Numbered from the stretch's first letter, positions 36,939 through 46,618 are shown. The stretch: DNA of 64,000 nt from an uncultured Granulosicoccus sp. (GCA_937924505.1 CALDSR010000003.1:36447-100446); one strand, 5' to 3'. Program-made: numbers and translations. Notes: generated by a model from the sequence alone, not told the origin.

Positions 36939-38267
36939 TTGAGTACCTCAAAACTGACTTTTACGGCCCACCCGGCCACGCGACTTTCGGGTCGAATTCG
37001 TGTTCCTGGTGATAAATCCATGTCTCATCGTTCCATCATGTTCGGTGCGATCGCCCATGGCACTACGTCGGTGACCGGTTTCCTCGAAGGCGAGGACAGC
37101 CTGCATACGCTCGATGCGTTTCGTACGATGGGCGTACGTATAGAGCGGGGTGGGCCTGGCGAGGTCACCTTGTATGGCAAGGGCCCAGAAGGATTGTCGC
37201 CAGCATCGGCGCCGATTTATCTCGGTAACAGCGGGACCGGTATGCGTCTGATGAGTGGCTTGCTTGCGGGTTTGAACCTGCCGACTACGCTGACCGGCGA
37301 CGAGTCCCTGAGCGGTCGGCCAATGCGGCGTATTGTCGATCCTCTGAATAGCATGGGCGCATCAGTCAAAACTGCAGATGGTGGCACGCCCCCACTGCAC
37401 ATCGAACGCGGCGGACAACTGCGCGGAATCGAGTATACCTCTCCCATCGCAAGTGCCCAGGTGAAGTCGGCGATCCTGCTCGCGGGGCTCTCGGCCAGTG
37501 GCACGACTACCGTACACGAGCCGGCAGTCACGCGTGATCATACCGAGCGCATGTTGCGTGGCTTTGGCGTAGAGGTTATCAGCGATGGGCTGACGGCAAG
37601 TATCGAAGGTGGTCAGTCGCTGACCGCGACCTCATTAACGGTGCCAGGTGACATCTCTTCATCCGCTTTTTATCTGGTGGGCGCGAGCATGACACCGGGG
37701 TCCGACTTGATAATCGAAGGTGTTGGCATGAATCCATCGCGCACCGGCGTCATTGATATCCTGCGTTTGATGGGGGCCAGTATCGATGTGCGCAACCCGC
37801 GTGATGCTGGTGGCGAGCCCGTTGCTGATTTGCATGTCATTGGTGGACAGTTGCGTGGTATCGAGGTGCCTGAAAATCTGGTATCGCTGGCGATCGATGA
37901 GTTTCCGGCCTTGTTTGTGGCGGCCCTGGGTGCCAGTGGCCAGACCGTGGTGAGCGGTGCTGAAGAATTGCGGGTAAAGGAAACCGATCGGATCCAGGTC
38001 ATGACGAACGGGCTCAGGGCACTCGGTGCATCGATAGAAGACACCGCCGATGGTGCGCGTATTCAGGGTGGCACTGATGGCACGGCACGACTCGCTGGCG
38101 GAACGGTAGATAGCGTCGGCGATCATCGAACCGCCATGGCGTTTTCGATGGCCTCATTGATCAGCGATGCGCCGATCACGATCCTTGATTGTGCCAATGT
38201 GAATACCTCATTTCCCGGATTTGCTGATCTCGCCAATGCCAATGGCTTGCAACTTGACGTGAGCTGA
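36939..38267 (+). CDS. aroA: 3-phosphoshikimate 1-carboxyvinyltransferase (EPSP synthase)
   Basis: Sixth shikimate-pathway step. 442 residues with a TTG start (no in-frame ATG fits the N-terminus). Motifs: RVPGDKSMSHRS, LGNSGTGMRLM, LTGDESLSGRPMRRIVDPL, SAQVKSAILLAG, MNPSRTG, ELRVKETDRI and DHRTAMAF. RPMxR, SAQVK and the overall wording place it near class II (CP4-like) enzymes. The residue at the CP4 Ala100 position is Gly, the type associated with normal glyphosate binding. Followed 14 bp later by cmk. Confidence 0.96.
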   Translation: MSTSKLTFTAHPATRLSGRIRVPGDKSMSHRSIMFGAIAHGTTSVTGFLEGEDSLHTLDAFRTMGVRIERGGPGEVTLYGKGPEGLSPASAPIYLGNSGTGMRLMSGLLAGLNLPTTLTGDESLSGRPMRRIVDPLNSMGASVKTADGGTPPLHIERGGQLRGIEYTSPIASAQVKSAILLAGLSASGTTTVHEPAVTRDHTERMLRGFGVEVISDGLTASIEGGQSLTATSLTVPGDISSSAFYLVGASMTPGSDLIIEGVGMNPSRTGVIDILRLMGASIDVRNPRDAGGEPVADLHVIGGQLRGIEVPENLVSLAIDEFPALFVAALGASGQTVVSGAEELRVKETDRIQVMTNGLRALGASIEDTADGARIQGGTDGTARLAGGTVDSVGDHRTAMAFSMASLISDAPITILDCANVNTSFPGFADLANANGLQLDVS

Positions 38268-38281
38268 TACAGTTCCACCCC

Positions 38282-38959
38282 ATGAATATTCCGGTTATCA
38301 CGATTGACGGGCCATCTGGTGCCGGCAAGGGTACGATTGCGCAACAGCTGGCTGATCGTCTTGATTACCGGCTACTGGACAGCGGGGCCGTGTATCGCGC
38401 GGCTGCTGTTCATGCCCTCAGATGCGGCTCCAATCTCGATGACGAGGAATCCGTTATGGCAGCCATGGATACGCTTGAGGCACGCTTTGAGCCCAGTTTA
38501 TCGGGGGTGCAGGTATTTCTGGCAGATGTCGATATCACGCCTGAATTACGCCTGGAAACCACTGGCTCAGCGGCTTCCCGAGTCGCCGTGATGCCGCGGG
38601 TGCGCGAGTCTCTGCTCGATGAACAGCGGAGTTTTCGCACCGCGCCTGGCCTGGTTGCCGACGGACGAGATATGGGTACTGTGGTGTTTCCTGATGCAAC
38701 GCTGAAGGTATTTCTGTCGGCCTCTGCGGCAGTCCGCGCCGAGAGACGAGCTAAGCAGTTGAAAGACAAAGGGATTGAGACTACAATGCCCGGCTTGCTG
38801 CAGGAGATAGAAGCGCGGGATCAACGAGATTCGACACGGGCACATTCACCGCTGAGAGCTGCGGAGGGTGCACTTGTCATTGATTCCAGCAGCCTGACGA
38901 TCGGTGATGTTCTCAACGAGATCATCAAAGCCTTGCCTGAAGAACTGTACGTTACCTGA
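38282..38959 (+). CDS. cmk: Cytidylate kinase
   Basis: Phosphorylates CMP/dCMP. 225 residues. P-loop ITIDGPSGAGKGTIAQQLA, LDSGAVYRAAA, and the NMP-binding/lid parts VADGRDMGTVVFPDATLKVFL and RDQRDSTRAHSPL are all present. Conserved position between aroA and rpsA. Confidence 0.97.
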   Translation: MNIPVITIDGPSGAGKGTIAQQLADRLDYRLLDSGAVYRAAAVHALRCGSNLDDEESVMAAMDTLEARFEPSLSGVQVFLADVDITPELRLETTGSAASRVAVMPRVRESLLDEQRSFRTAPGLVADGRDMGTVVFPDATLKVFLSASAAVRAERRAKQLKDKGIETTMPGLLQEIEARDQRDSTRAHSPLRAAEGALVIDSSSLTIGDVLNEIIKALPEELYVT

Positions 38960-39169
38960 TAAGGGTTCTCGAACGGTTGACAGAATGGCTGCTGCGTCTG
39001 GAGTGACCCTTGCATCAAGCAGTCCGGGCTGTGTGTCTGACATCTAAATCAGATAGGCAACCAACCTGCAAAACGTTACCACTGTGCCAGGAGTGCACAG
39101 TGTCCATTTAACTACCCATCGTCTTGCCATGACGGCATTGCGTCATTCACCAACAGGTTACATTCCTAC

Positions 39170-40852
39170 ATGTCAGAATCTTTTGCGGAGCTGTTTGAAG
39201 AGAGTATTTCCAACGCTCAAATGAAAACCGGGTCAATCCTGACCGGTACAGTCGTTGATATCACCGGTGACTATGTCATCGTCAACGCGGGCCTTAAATC
39301 TGAAGGTGCCGTGCCCATCGAAGAGTTTGAAAATGAATCAGGCGAAGCCGCTGTCAAAATTGGCGACACGGTTGAGGTCGCACTCGATTCAGTTGAAGAC
39401 GGTTTCGGTGAAACCAAGTTGTCTCACGAAAAGGCACGCCGTGCGCGTAGCTGGACGGTGCTGGAAAAAGCACAAGAGAACGACGAGATCATCAAAGGCA
39501 ACATTACCGGCAAGGTCAAGGGCGGCTTTACGGTTGAAGTCTGCGATATCCGCGCATTCCTGCCGGGCTCACTCGTTGACGTTCGTCCGGTTCGTGATAC
39601 CAGCTACCTCGAAGGCAAGGAACTGGAATTCAAGGTAATCAAGCTTGATCAGCGTCGTAACAATGTGGTTGTTTCGCGTCGTGCGGTTGTTGAATCCGAA
39701 TACAGTGCCGAGCGCGAGCAACTGCTCGAAAATCTGCAAGAAGGACAAGAAATCACTGGTATCGTCAAGAACCTTACCGATTACGGTGCATTCCTTGATC
39801 TCGGTGGCATTGACGGACTGTTGCATATCACTGACATGGCCTGGAAGCGCGTCAAGCATCCTTCCGAAGTGGTTGAGGTGGGTCAGGAAATGCATGTCAA
39901 GGTACTCAAGTTCGATCGCGAACGTAACCGCGTATCGCTTGGCCTGAAGCAACTCGGTGAAGATCCATGGGTCGATCTTACCCGTCGTTATCCGGAAGGC
40001 TCACGCCTGTTCGGCAAGGTCACGAACATTGCTGACTACGGTTGCTTTGTCGAGATCGAGGAAGGGGTCGAAGGTCTGGTTCACGTCTCTGAAATGGATT
40101 GGACCAACCGTAACGTCAACCCGAACAAGGTTGTCGCCTTGGGTGATGAGGTCGAAGTCATGATTCTCGACATCGATCAGGAGCGTCGTCGTATCTCGCT
40201 CGGTATCAAGCAATGCAAGCCGAATCCTTGGGAAGACTTCTCCGAATCCTTCAACAAGGGTGACAAGGTTTCCGGCACCATCAAGTCAATTACTGACTTC
40301 GGTATCTTTATTGGCCTTGACGGTGGTATTGATGGTCTTATTCACTTGTCTGATCTGTCCTGGAACGAGACTGGCGAAGAAGCCGTTCACAACTACAAAA
40401 AAGGCGACGAGCTGGAAGCGGTTGTGCTTGCAGTTGATCCAGAGCGTGAGCGTATCTCACTTGGCGTCAAGCAGATCGAGCGCGATCCATTTGGTCAGTG
40501 GGTTGCTGACAACCCGAAAGGCAGTATCGTTAAAGGTACCGTCAAGGAAGTTGATCAGAAAGCTGCAGTCGTTGATCTCGGTGAGGGCGTCGAAGGTGTA
40601 TTGCGTGCCAGTGAAATTGCCCGCGATCGCGTCGAAGATGTCCGTCAGCATCTCAAAGAAGGTGAAGTCGTTGAAGCCAAGTTCATTGGCACCGATCGAA
40701 AGTCGCGCATGCTGAGTCTGTCGATCAAGGCGAAGGATTACGCTGAAGAAGCCGAAGCCATGCAGGATTACAACGACACGAGCGGTGAATCATCCGGTGG
40801 TACGACACTGGGTGATTTGATGAAAGAACAGCTCGGCGACCTCGACAAGTAA
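39170..40852 (+). CDS. rpsA: 30S ribosomal protein S1
   Basis: mRNA-binding ribosomal protein. 560 residues with six S1 (OB-fold) repeats: visible starts are [80 protein letters not shown] and [18 protein letters not shown] 210-bp leader precedes it, as expected for an autogenously controlled S1 mRNA, and lacks a strong Shine-Dalgarno sequence before the ATG. A strong terminator follows the stop. Confidence 0.98.
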   Translation: MSESFAELFEESISNAQMKTGSILTGTVVDITGDYVIVNAGLKSEGAVPIEEFENESGEAAVKIGDTVEVALDSVEDGFGETKLSHEKARRARSWTVLEKAQENDEIIKGNITGKVKGGFTVEVCDIRAFLPGSLVDVRPVRDTSYLEGKELEFKVIKLDQRRNNVVVSRRAVVESEYSAEREQLLENLQEGQEITGIVKNLTDYGAFLDLGGIDGLLHITDMAWKRVKHPSEVVEVGQEMHVKVLKFDRERNRVSLGLKQLGEDPWVDLTRRYPEGSRLFGKVTNIADYGCFVEIEEGVEGLVHVSEMDWTNRNVNPNKVVALGDEVEVMILDIDQERRRISLGIKQCKPNPWEDFSESFNKGDKVSGTIKSITDFGIFIGLDGGIDGLIHLSDLSWNETGEEAVHNYKKGDELEAVVLAVDPERERISLGVKQIERDPFGQWVADNPKGSIVKGTVKEVDQKAAVVDLGEGVEGVLRASEIARDRVEDVRQHLKEGEVVEAKFIGTDRKSRMLSLSIKAKDYAEEAEAMQDYNDTSGESSGGTTLGDLMKEQLGDLDK

Positions 40853-40880
40853 GAGGTCAAGGTGTTGTCGTAGCAATGAA

Positions 40881-40910
40881 GGGCGAGGTAGCGATACCTC
40901 GCCCTTTTTT
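40881..40910 (+). terminator. Intrinsic terminator after rpsA
   Basis: GGGCGAGGTA (40881-40890) pairs perfectly with TACCTCGCCC (40895-40904) around loop GCGA, followed by six Ts. It separates rpsA from ihfB, so ihfB probably relies on read-through or its own promoter. Confidence 0.92.
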
Positions 40911-40931
40911 ACAACAGCTAAACGAGGTCCC

Positions 40932-41312
40932 ATGAACGATAGCTCACGCACAGATAACAGCTTGACCAAATCGGATCTGATCGATTCCCTGGCGCGCAAC
41001 CAGAACCACCTTGCGCAGAAAGATGTCGAGCTGGCTGTCAAAAGCCTGCTTGAAAAAATGAGTCAGGAACTGGCCAATGGGGACCGTATCGAGATTCGCG
41101 GATTTGGCAGTTTCAGCTTGCATTTTCGTGGCGCAAGAATGGGGCGTAACCCGAAATCCGGAGATGCGGTTGCGCTGCGTGGCAAACATGTTCCGCACTT
41201 CAAACCGGGCAAAGAGCTCCGCGAACGCGTGAATGAGCTTGCCCAATCGCGTCAAGAGACCGGTAACGGGGAAGCCGGTATGTCTGCTGGCGCACCGGGT
41301 GACAATACTTAG
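40932..41312 (+). CDS. ihfB: Integration host factor subunit beta
   Basis: HU/IHF-family DNA-bending subunit. 126 residues; the first 95 follow the IHF-beta pattern ([91 protein letters not shown], quoted in parts: [36 protein letters not shown]). About 30 extra Gly/Ala/Glu-rich residues extend the C-terminus beyond the usual 94. Position after rpsA is the conserved one for ihfB. Confidence 0.95.
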   Translation: MNDSSRTDNSLTKSDLIDSLARNQNHLAQKDVELAVKSLLEKMSQELANGDRIEIRGFGSFSLHFRGARMGRNPKSGDAVALRGKHVPHFKPGKELRERVNELAQSRQETGNGEAGMSAGAPGDNT

Positions 41313-41321
41313 CGCATAGCG

Positions 41322-42485
41322 ATGCTCAACCTTCTCTGGTTTTTGTTACCGGTTGCAGCAGCTGCCGGCTGGTTTGCTGCGCGACGCAGTGGAGCTGCGC
41401 GGCCGGAAGCTTTCTGGGATTACGCGAGTAATTTTCACGAAGGCTTGAACGTACTGTTGAATGAACGACAGGGTAGCCCGACTGATCTCTTTGACAGCTT
41501 GTCCGATACAGATCGCGATACTGCCGATACGCATATTGCGCTTGGCAATCTTTATCGACGCCGTGGCGATGTCGAACGGGCTATCCTGCTGCATGAAAGC
41601 CTGCTTGAAAAGGTCGAACTCGGTGATGAAGTACATGCTGCTGCGCGTCTGGCACTGGCGCATGACTACAGCTCTGCAGGTCTCCTTGATCGATCTGAAA
41701 AAGCCCTGCGCGATCTGATTGCAACCGGGCATCGCAAGGGTGATGCCTACAAAAGCCTGCTGCAGTTGCACGAACGTGAGCGCGACTGGGGACAAGCGAT
41801 TGCTGTGGCTGAAGACTATCAACGCGAGACTGGTGACGGTAATTCTGCACTGGTTGCTCATTATTATTGTGAGCTGTCGGCCAAAGCGAGTGCCGATGGC
41901 TACACGGATGAGGCTCGTACGCTGCTGGACAAGGCATTGTCCAGTGATCCGGAAAGCGCTCGCGCGAACATCATGATCGCTGAGTTGGCTCTGGCAGGCG
42001 GTGATACGCAAACGGCCATCGATCGATATGCACTGGTTGAACGGCAGCGTCCAGATCTGATGCCAGAGACCATCGAGCAACGATTCGACGCACTATGTGG
42101 CAGTGAGGACACTTCTCAGCTACATGCTTTTGTTGATCACATTCGTAACCAGCGCAATGCCTATTCGGTTGTTCGCAAGACTCGAGACGTTATCGAACAG
42201 ATTGACGGACTCGACGCGGCCGATAAATTCTTCAAGGCGCAGGTACTCAAACGTCCATCATTGAAAGGTTTGCGTGATTGGGTTTCCGATCAGGTGCCCT
42301 TAAGTCGCCCTGGTGAGCGCGAAAAGGTTCAAGTCATTTTGCAACTTCTGGATCAGGTCACTGAAGACAAGCCAACCTACCAATGCAGCCACTGTGGGTT
42401 TCAGGGGAATGTGTTGCATTGGCGTTGCCCCAGTTGTGGAACCTGGGACAGTGTGCGCACGATCATTGGTGTCGAAGGAGAGTAG
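41322..42485 (+). CDS. lapB: LPS assembly protein B (YciM)
   Basis: 387-residue inner-membrane TPR protein that couples LpxC proteolysis by FtsH to LPS supply. An N-terminal membrane anchor (LLWFLLPVAAAAGWFAARR) is followed by TPR helices (about 70-330, e.g. DTHIALGNLYRRRGDVERAILLHESLL) and a C-terminal rubredoxin-like zinc site (CSHCG ... CPSCG). Starts 9 bp after ihfB. The usual small partner lapA is missing between ihfB and lapB. Confidence 0.95.
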   Translation: MLNLLWFLLPVAAAAGWFAARRSGAARPEAFWDYASNFHEGLNVLLNERQGSPTDLFDSLSDTDRDTADTHIALGNLYRRRGDVERAILLHESLLEKVELGDEVHAAARLALAHDYSSAGLLDRSEKALRDLIATGHRKGDAYKSLLQLHERERDWGQAIAVAEDYQRETGDGNSALVAHYYCELSAKASADGYTDEARTLLDKALSSDPESARANIMIAELALAGGDTQTAIDRYALVERQRPDLMPETIEQRFDALCGSEDTSQLHAFVDHIRNQRNAYSVVRKTRDVIEQIDGLDAADKFFKAQVLKRPSLKGLRDWVSDQVPLSRPGEREKVQVILQLLDQVTEDKPTYQCSHCGFQGNVLHWRCPSCGTWDSVRTIIGVEGE

Positions 42486-42490
42486 ACAAT

Positions 42491-43249
42491 ATGACTTGTA
42501 TCATCACAGCGCTTGATTTCGCTCGGACAGAGGATGCGACTCGCCTTGTCGCGCAGCTGGATCCGGCATTGACTCGCGTCAAGATTGGTAATGAGCTCTT
42601 TACTGTCGGTGGGCCGGCATTGGTCGAGCATTGTCAGTCACTAGGTTTTGATGTGTTTCTGGACCTCAAATACCACGATATACCGAACACCGTGGCAAAG
42701 GCGGTCGCGGCGGCCGGTTCACTCGGTGTGTGGATGGTAAACCTGCATGCAAGCGGTGGCTTGCGCATGATGTTGGCAGCCCGCGAGGCACTCGTTCCTT
42801 ATTCGGGTGACAAGGGAACACGTCTTATCGGTGTCACTGTATTAACCAGTTTCGATGCCGATGAGCTGGCGGATATTGGATTTGCGGCGACACCCGCTGA
42901 ACAGGCAGTGCAATTTGCCGCACAGGTTGCTGATGCAGGCCTTGATGGCGTGGTGTGTTCGGCGCACGAGGCAGCGGCTATCAAGGCGGCGCACGGCTCG
43001 CATTTTTTGACTGTGACCCCCGGTGTTCGACCGACAGGCAGCGCCGTCACAACCAGCGGCAACCACTCTGATGACCAGCGCCGCGTCATGACGCCGGTCG
43101 ATGCCATCAATAACGGTAGCGACTATCTGGTTATTGGTCGTCCAATCACTCAGGCGAAGAACCCCACCGACATGCTGTCGAGGATTCATCGCGAAGTTCA
43201 AGCCTCAACGGTGATCACTGAGCAAACCCATAACGGAGAAACCGCCTGA
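42491..43249 (+). CDS. pyrF: Orotidine-5'-phosphate decarboxylase
   Basis: Final step of UMP synthesis. 252 residues from ATG 42491 (MTCIITALDFA); the frame stays open upstream inside lapB but lacks family sequence. Catalytic block FLDLKYHDIPNTVAKAV, VTVLTSF, TPGVRPTG and YLVIGRPITQAKNP are present. It follows lapB by 5 bp and its stop overlaps the next ATG by 1 bp. Confidence 0.96.
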   Translation: MTCIITALDFARTEDATRLVAQLDPALTRVKIGNELFTVGGPALVEHCQSLGFDVFLDLKYHDIPNTVAKAVAAAGSLGVWMVNLHASGGLRMMLAAREALVPYSGDKGTRLIGVTVLTSFDADELADIGFAATPAEQAVQFAAQVADAGLDGVVCSAHEAAAIKAAHGSHFLTVTPGVRPTGSAVTTSGNHSDDQRRVMTPVDAINNGSDYLVIGRPITQAKNPTDMLSRIHREVQASTVITEQTHNGETA

Positions 43250-43848
43250 TGGCAGCGGATCAGAAGATCTATATCTCGGCGCAGCAGCTACTTGAGGATT
43301 CTCTCGAGATCGGTCGGCAGATTCTGCTCAGTGACTTTCGTCCGGACTTTATTGTGGGTGTCTGGCGAGGCGGGACTCCCGTCGGCATCATGGTTCAGGA
43401 GTTGCTCGATTTTTACGGCGTCGAGACTGACCATATTTCCATTCGTACGTCGTCCTATGCTGGAATGAACCGTAAGGAAACGCCGGTCAGGGTGCATGGG
43501 TTGAGTTATTTGACGCAAAAGGTCAATGCCGAGGACTCATTACTGATTGTCGATGATGTATTCGATACCGGTCTGAGCGTCAAATCAATCATTGACAAGC
43601 TCAAGCGACGTTGTCGGCGGAATCTGCCCCACGAGCTTCGCATCGCAACTGCCTACTACAAACCAAGTAAAAACCAGACTGACTTTGAACCTGACTTCTG
43701 TGCCCACAAGATGGATGACTGGCTGGTTTTCCCACATGAAATGGAAGGACTGTCCCGCGAGGAGATTCGCATCAATAAACCGCACCTGATCCCCGTTATG
43801 GAGTCACTGGAGGGCAAGGTCGCACCGACTAAAATTCGCCACGAGTGA
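43249..43848 (+). CDS. Phosphoribosyltransferase family protein (Gpt/Hpt-like)
   Basis: 199-residue type I phosphoribosyltransferase. PRPP loop LLIVDDVFDTGLSVKSII; VGVWRGGTPVGIM is the PPi loop region; SYAGMNRKETPVRVHGL is the flexible loop. The C-terminal FEPDFCAHKMDDWLVFPHE resembles xanthine/hypoxanthine-guanine enzymes (W in the base-binding hood). The substrate base is not certain. Translationally coupled to pyrF (TGATG), which suggests a nucleotide-salvage partner. Confidence 0.88.
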   Translation: MAADQKIYISAQQLLEDSLEIGRQILLSDFRPDFIVGVWRGGTPVGIMVQELLDFYGVETDHISIRTSSYAGMNRKETPVRVHGLSYLTQKVNAEDSLLIVDDVFDTGLSVKSIIDKLKRRCRRNLPHELRIATAYYKPSKNQTDFEPDFCAHKMDDWLVFPHEMEGLSREEIRINKPHLIPVMESLEGKVAPTKIRHE

Positions 43849-43863
43849 TTGAACTCCCGACAC

Positions 43864-43892
43864 TTGTCGTTTTGCTCGAAAATCCCTACACT
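43864..43892 (+). promoter_or_regulatory. Candidate promoter of tRNA-Leu
   Basis: TTGTCG (43864-43869) and TACACT (43887-43892) are separated by 17 bp, and would start transcription about 5-6 bases before the mature tRNA 5' end. Each hexamer has two mismatches to consensus. Confidence 0.4.
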
Positions 43893-43903
43893 CATCCGAG
43901 TGC

Positions 43904-43990
43904 GCCGGAGTGGTGGAATTGGTAGACACGCCGGATTCAAAATCCGGTTCTGGAAACAGAGTGCGAGTTCAAGTCTCGCCTCCGGCACCA
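43904..43990 (+). tRNA. tRNA-Leu (anticodon CAA)
   Basis: 87-nt class II tRNA. The acceptor arm GCCGGAG (43904-43910) pairs with CTCCGGC (43980-43986), and CCA is genome-encoded. D-arm TGGTGGAATTGGTAGACACG; anticodon stem CCGGA/TCCGG with loop TTCAAAA (anticodon CAA); variable arm; T-arm GAGTTCAAGTCTC. It reads UUG codons. The flank downstream shows no integrase and no repeated tRNA end inside the window. Confidence 0.97.
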
Positions 43991-44207
43991 ACCCAGACAT
44001 AGCTGGGTAATATTAGCTGACGATCGATGCGGACATTTCTGATCGTCACACTCTTTTTAAATTCCTCGATTAATCTTTCTCGTTCGCTGCTATTATTTTT
44101 GCGGTGATTACGCTGTATCGAATTCCTGTACAGTGGTGCAGGGAGACAACAGCTGATTCTCGCGATCTTGACACTTGTAAGGCCAGCAGGATTACGTTGA
44201 ACGGGTT

Positions 44208-45611
44208 ATGCGGCATACGGATTTGACAAGTACTATCGCTGTTCCATGGAAGGTAGCGGCTTATCTTTGCCTGCTCTTTCTAATAGCTTGTGGAAGTGGC
44301 TCTGACTCGTCGCTCGATGATCCCAGAGACGATCAAACGCCTGTCATTGATGACGATAACCTCGTCTTTTCAGGCCCGGTTCATTTTCTGCATGGCTACA
44401 TCCGAAGCGATCAAGTTGGCATTCGTTTATTGCCGATAGATGAGACCTTCGAATTGCAATTCTCCGAGGCCACATTTTCTGCAAGCTCAGGCGTCCTGCG
44501 TGTCAGTGGGCCATGTTTTGACATGCTGATCAATACCCGCCGAAATGGAAATGAGCTTGTCTTGAGCGACTCACGCAATACTCGCCCGCTTGGTTGCCAG
44601 GCAACGTTTGCCAATCAAACACTGTCCGACACATTGCAGACTGTAATGAGTGTGTTGCAATCGGATGCCATCACTATTGAGTCGACGGAGAACTTCCTGT
44701 TGCTCGGCCCGCAAGGTGGTGAGTTACTGGCCTTCAACACCCGGCCACTTCGGGCCAATGATCGCGAATTGGACGAAGCTGCGAGCCTATTGCAAAGACG
44801 ATGGGCACTTGAATCGATTCGAACGCTGGAGTCCGGTGTTGTGGCAGTCCCTCTTGGCATGACGGCTTTCATGAGCTTTGGTCAAGGCCAGGCGCTTGAT
44901 TTGGATCTGGGTTGTTCCAGTGGTAGCGGCGGAGCGATCATTGGGGCCGGGATTATCTCGATTATTGATCTGACATTTACAGAGTCCCTTTGTTTTGCTG
45001 ATGATTCTGTACAAGATTATCCGACTGAAATCGTCGAGGCATTCTTTACTCAGGGCAATGTTATACCGCCAGCTTTTTTCATACAGAATGATCAACTGAT
45101 GTTGTTCAATGGTCGTGACACCGTACTGGTTTTTTCCGGGCGCCTGGTTAACGATACCGAGACGCTTCCAATGGTTAGTGAATTGGACAGAGGTGACCTG
45201 ACGCTGGGCGGGATTGACGTAGACTCGGTGCAAAGACGTACCGATATCATTCGGGACCAGATTGCGTTGGACGGGCTGTACAGCTCACTCATCACTGACT
45301 TTGGACTAACGCAACTTGAATCACCAACTGTCGATTTCAATCGTTTTACCGTTATCGCCGTATTTTATGGTCATAACAGCCAAACGGGTTATGACTTGGT
45401 TGTACGCAATGCTGTAGAGACGGAACGGGGCCTGGATGTTTTTCTCACCAGTCGCGACCCGGATAGCAGTGTGTTGAATACGAACTGCCTTGTCGAGGAT
45501 GCGGAGTCAGCACCGTTTTCCGTTGTGTTGGTCGATAGCCGACAAACACCAGTGACAACCCGAATTCGCGAGACGTCATTTTGTACCGGCTTGTGGGATA
45601 TTGTGGGCTGA
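44208..45611 (+). CDS. Lipoprotein with META-like and PrcB-like domains
   Basis: 467 residues. Lipoprotein signal LCLLFLIAC (Cys about 28) and an acidic linker. Two stretches resemble META/HslJ domains: about 85-175 (SGPCFDMLINTRRNGNELVLSDS, TIESTENFLLLGPQGGELLAF) and about 195-315 (RRWALESIRTLE, QNDQLMLFNGRDTVLVFSG). The last 100 residues match the PrcB_C pattern (TVDFNRFTVIAVFYGHNSQTGYDLVV, FLTSRDPDSSVLNTNC, FSVVLVDS). Monocistronic, 217 bp downstream of tRNA-Leu. Domain calls are by eye; the function, perhaps an envelope stress or protease-inhibitor-like factor, is inference. Confidence 0.7.
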   Translation: MRHTDLTSTIAVPWKVAAYLCLLFLIACGSGSDSSLDDPRDDQTPVIDDDNLVFSGPVHFLHGYIRSDQVGIRLLPIDETFELQFSEATFSASSGVLRVSGPCFDMLINTRRNGNELVLSDSRNTRPLGCQATFANQTLSDTLQTVMSVLQSDAITIESTENFLLLGPQGGELLAFNTRPLRANDRELDEAASLLQRRWALESIRTLESGVVAVPLGMTAFMSFGQGQALDLDLGCSSGSGGAIIGAGIISIIDLTFTESLCFADDSVQDYPTEIVEAFFTQGNVIPPAFFIQNDQLMLFNGRDTVLVFSGRLVNDTETLPMVSELDRGDLTLGGIDVDSVQRRTDIIRDQIALDGLYSSLITDFGLTQLESPTVDFNRFTVIAVFYGHNSQTGYDLVVRNAVETERGLDVFLTSRDPDSSVLNTNCLVEDAESAPFSVVLVDSRQTPVTTRIRETSFCTGLWDIVG

Positions 45612-45634
45612 GTGTCGAAGGTCGCGAAATAAAG

Positions 45635-46618
45635 TCACGCGTTAAGCCCCTTCATGCCTTCTTCGGTATAACGCTCACCGGCAACCGGTAGCTGCGCTAT
45701 CGCGTCTTCAAGATTGTTCATTTCATTGTGTGAAAGGGCGACTTGAGCAGCAGCTATATTTTCGTTCAGATACCTGGTTCGCTTGGTTCCGGGAATGGGC
45801 ACGATGTCGTCACCTTTAGCTAACAACCAGGCTAATGCGATCTGTGCTGGTGTACAGTTTTTTGCATGAGCCAGTTCGGTGACAACCTTAACAATCGCGG
45901 TGTTGGTTTCAATGTTCTTGCTGGTAAAACGAGGCAGGTTGCCGCGGAAGTCGTCACTGCCGAAAGTACTATTTTTATAGTCGGTTCCAGTCAGAAATCC
46001 GCGCCCCAGTGGTGAGTAAGGGACAAAACCGATGCCCAGTTCGCGGCATGTTGGCAGTATTTCCTGCTCGACATCGCGCGTCCAAAGAGAGTACTCAGAC
46101 TGCACTGCCGTGACTGGATGCACGGCATGTGCTCTGTGTAGCGTCTCGGCGCTGACTTCACACAAACCGATATGCGCAATCTTGCCTTCTGTTACCAGCT
46201 GCGATAGCGCGCCCATGACTTCTTCGATGGGGCGGGATCGGTCGATGCGGTGAACGTAGTACAGGTCGATTCTATCGACGCCCAGACGTCGCAGTGATGC
46301 CTCGCAGGCACTCTTGGTATAGGCAGGACTGTTATCCAGCGTTCTGGCGTATTCGCCGGGTTTGCGCACAATGCCGAATTTGGTTGCGATCACCGCCTCA
46401 GGTTTGCGTTCTGCCAAAAAACGACCGATCAGTTCCTCGTTGTGATGCGAGCCGTACATGTCTGCAGTATCGAAAAACGTGACACCCAGATCGGCCGCGC
46501 GATTCAATACAGCCATTGATTCGATATCGTCACGCGGGCCATAGAATTCACTCATTCCCATGCAACCGAGGCCCAGGGCTGAAACCGCAAGTGTCGGGGA
46601 CAATGATCGTTGTTGCAT
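45635..46618 (-). CDS. Aldo/keto reductase
   Basis: 327-residue NADPH-dependent (beta/alpha)8 oxidoreductase. Catalytic tetrad visible: Asp in TFFDTADMYG (with its Tyr), Lys in VIATKFG, His in DLYYVHRID. YSPLGRGFLTG and the C-terminal IVPIPGTKRTRYLNEN cofactor segment belong to the AKR13/YakC-like branch. Convergent with the META lipoprotein (23 bp apart), divergent from queA. Physiological substrate unknown. Confidence 0.93.
   Translation of the reverse strand: MQQRSLSPTLAVSALGLGCMGMSEFYGPRDDIESMAVLNRAADLGVTFFDTADMYGSHHNEELIGRFLAERKPEAVIATKFGIVRKPGEYARTLDNSPAYTKSACEASLRRLGVDRIDLYYVHRIDRSRPIEEVMGALSQLVTEGKIAHIGLCEVSAETLHRAHAVHPVTAVQSEYSLWTRDVEQEILPTCRELGIGFVPYSPLGRGFLTGTDYKNSTFGSDDFRGNLPRFTSKNIETNTAIVKVVTELAHAKNCTPAQIALAWLLAKGDDIVPIPGTKRTRYLNENIAAAQVALSHNEMNNLEDAIAQLPVAGERYTEEGMKGLNA

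Noticed and set aside
41346..42080. 244-residue minus-strand frame inside lapB
   Set aside because: Shadow of the TPR-coding strand, with no recognisable domains.
43904..44207. tRNA-Leu as an integration site for a genomic island
   Set aside because: No integrase, no duplicated tRNA 3' end and no abrupt change beyond an AT-rich intergenic spacer in the window.
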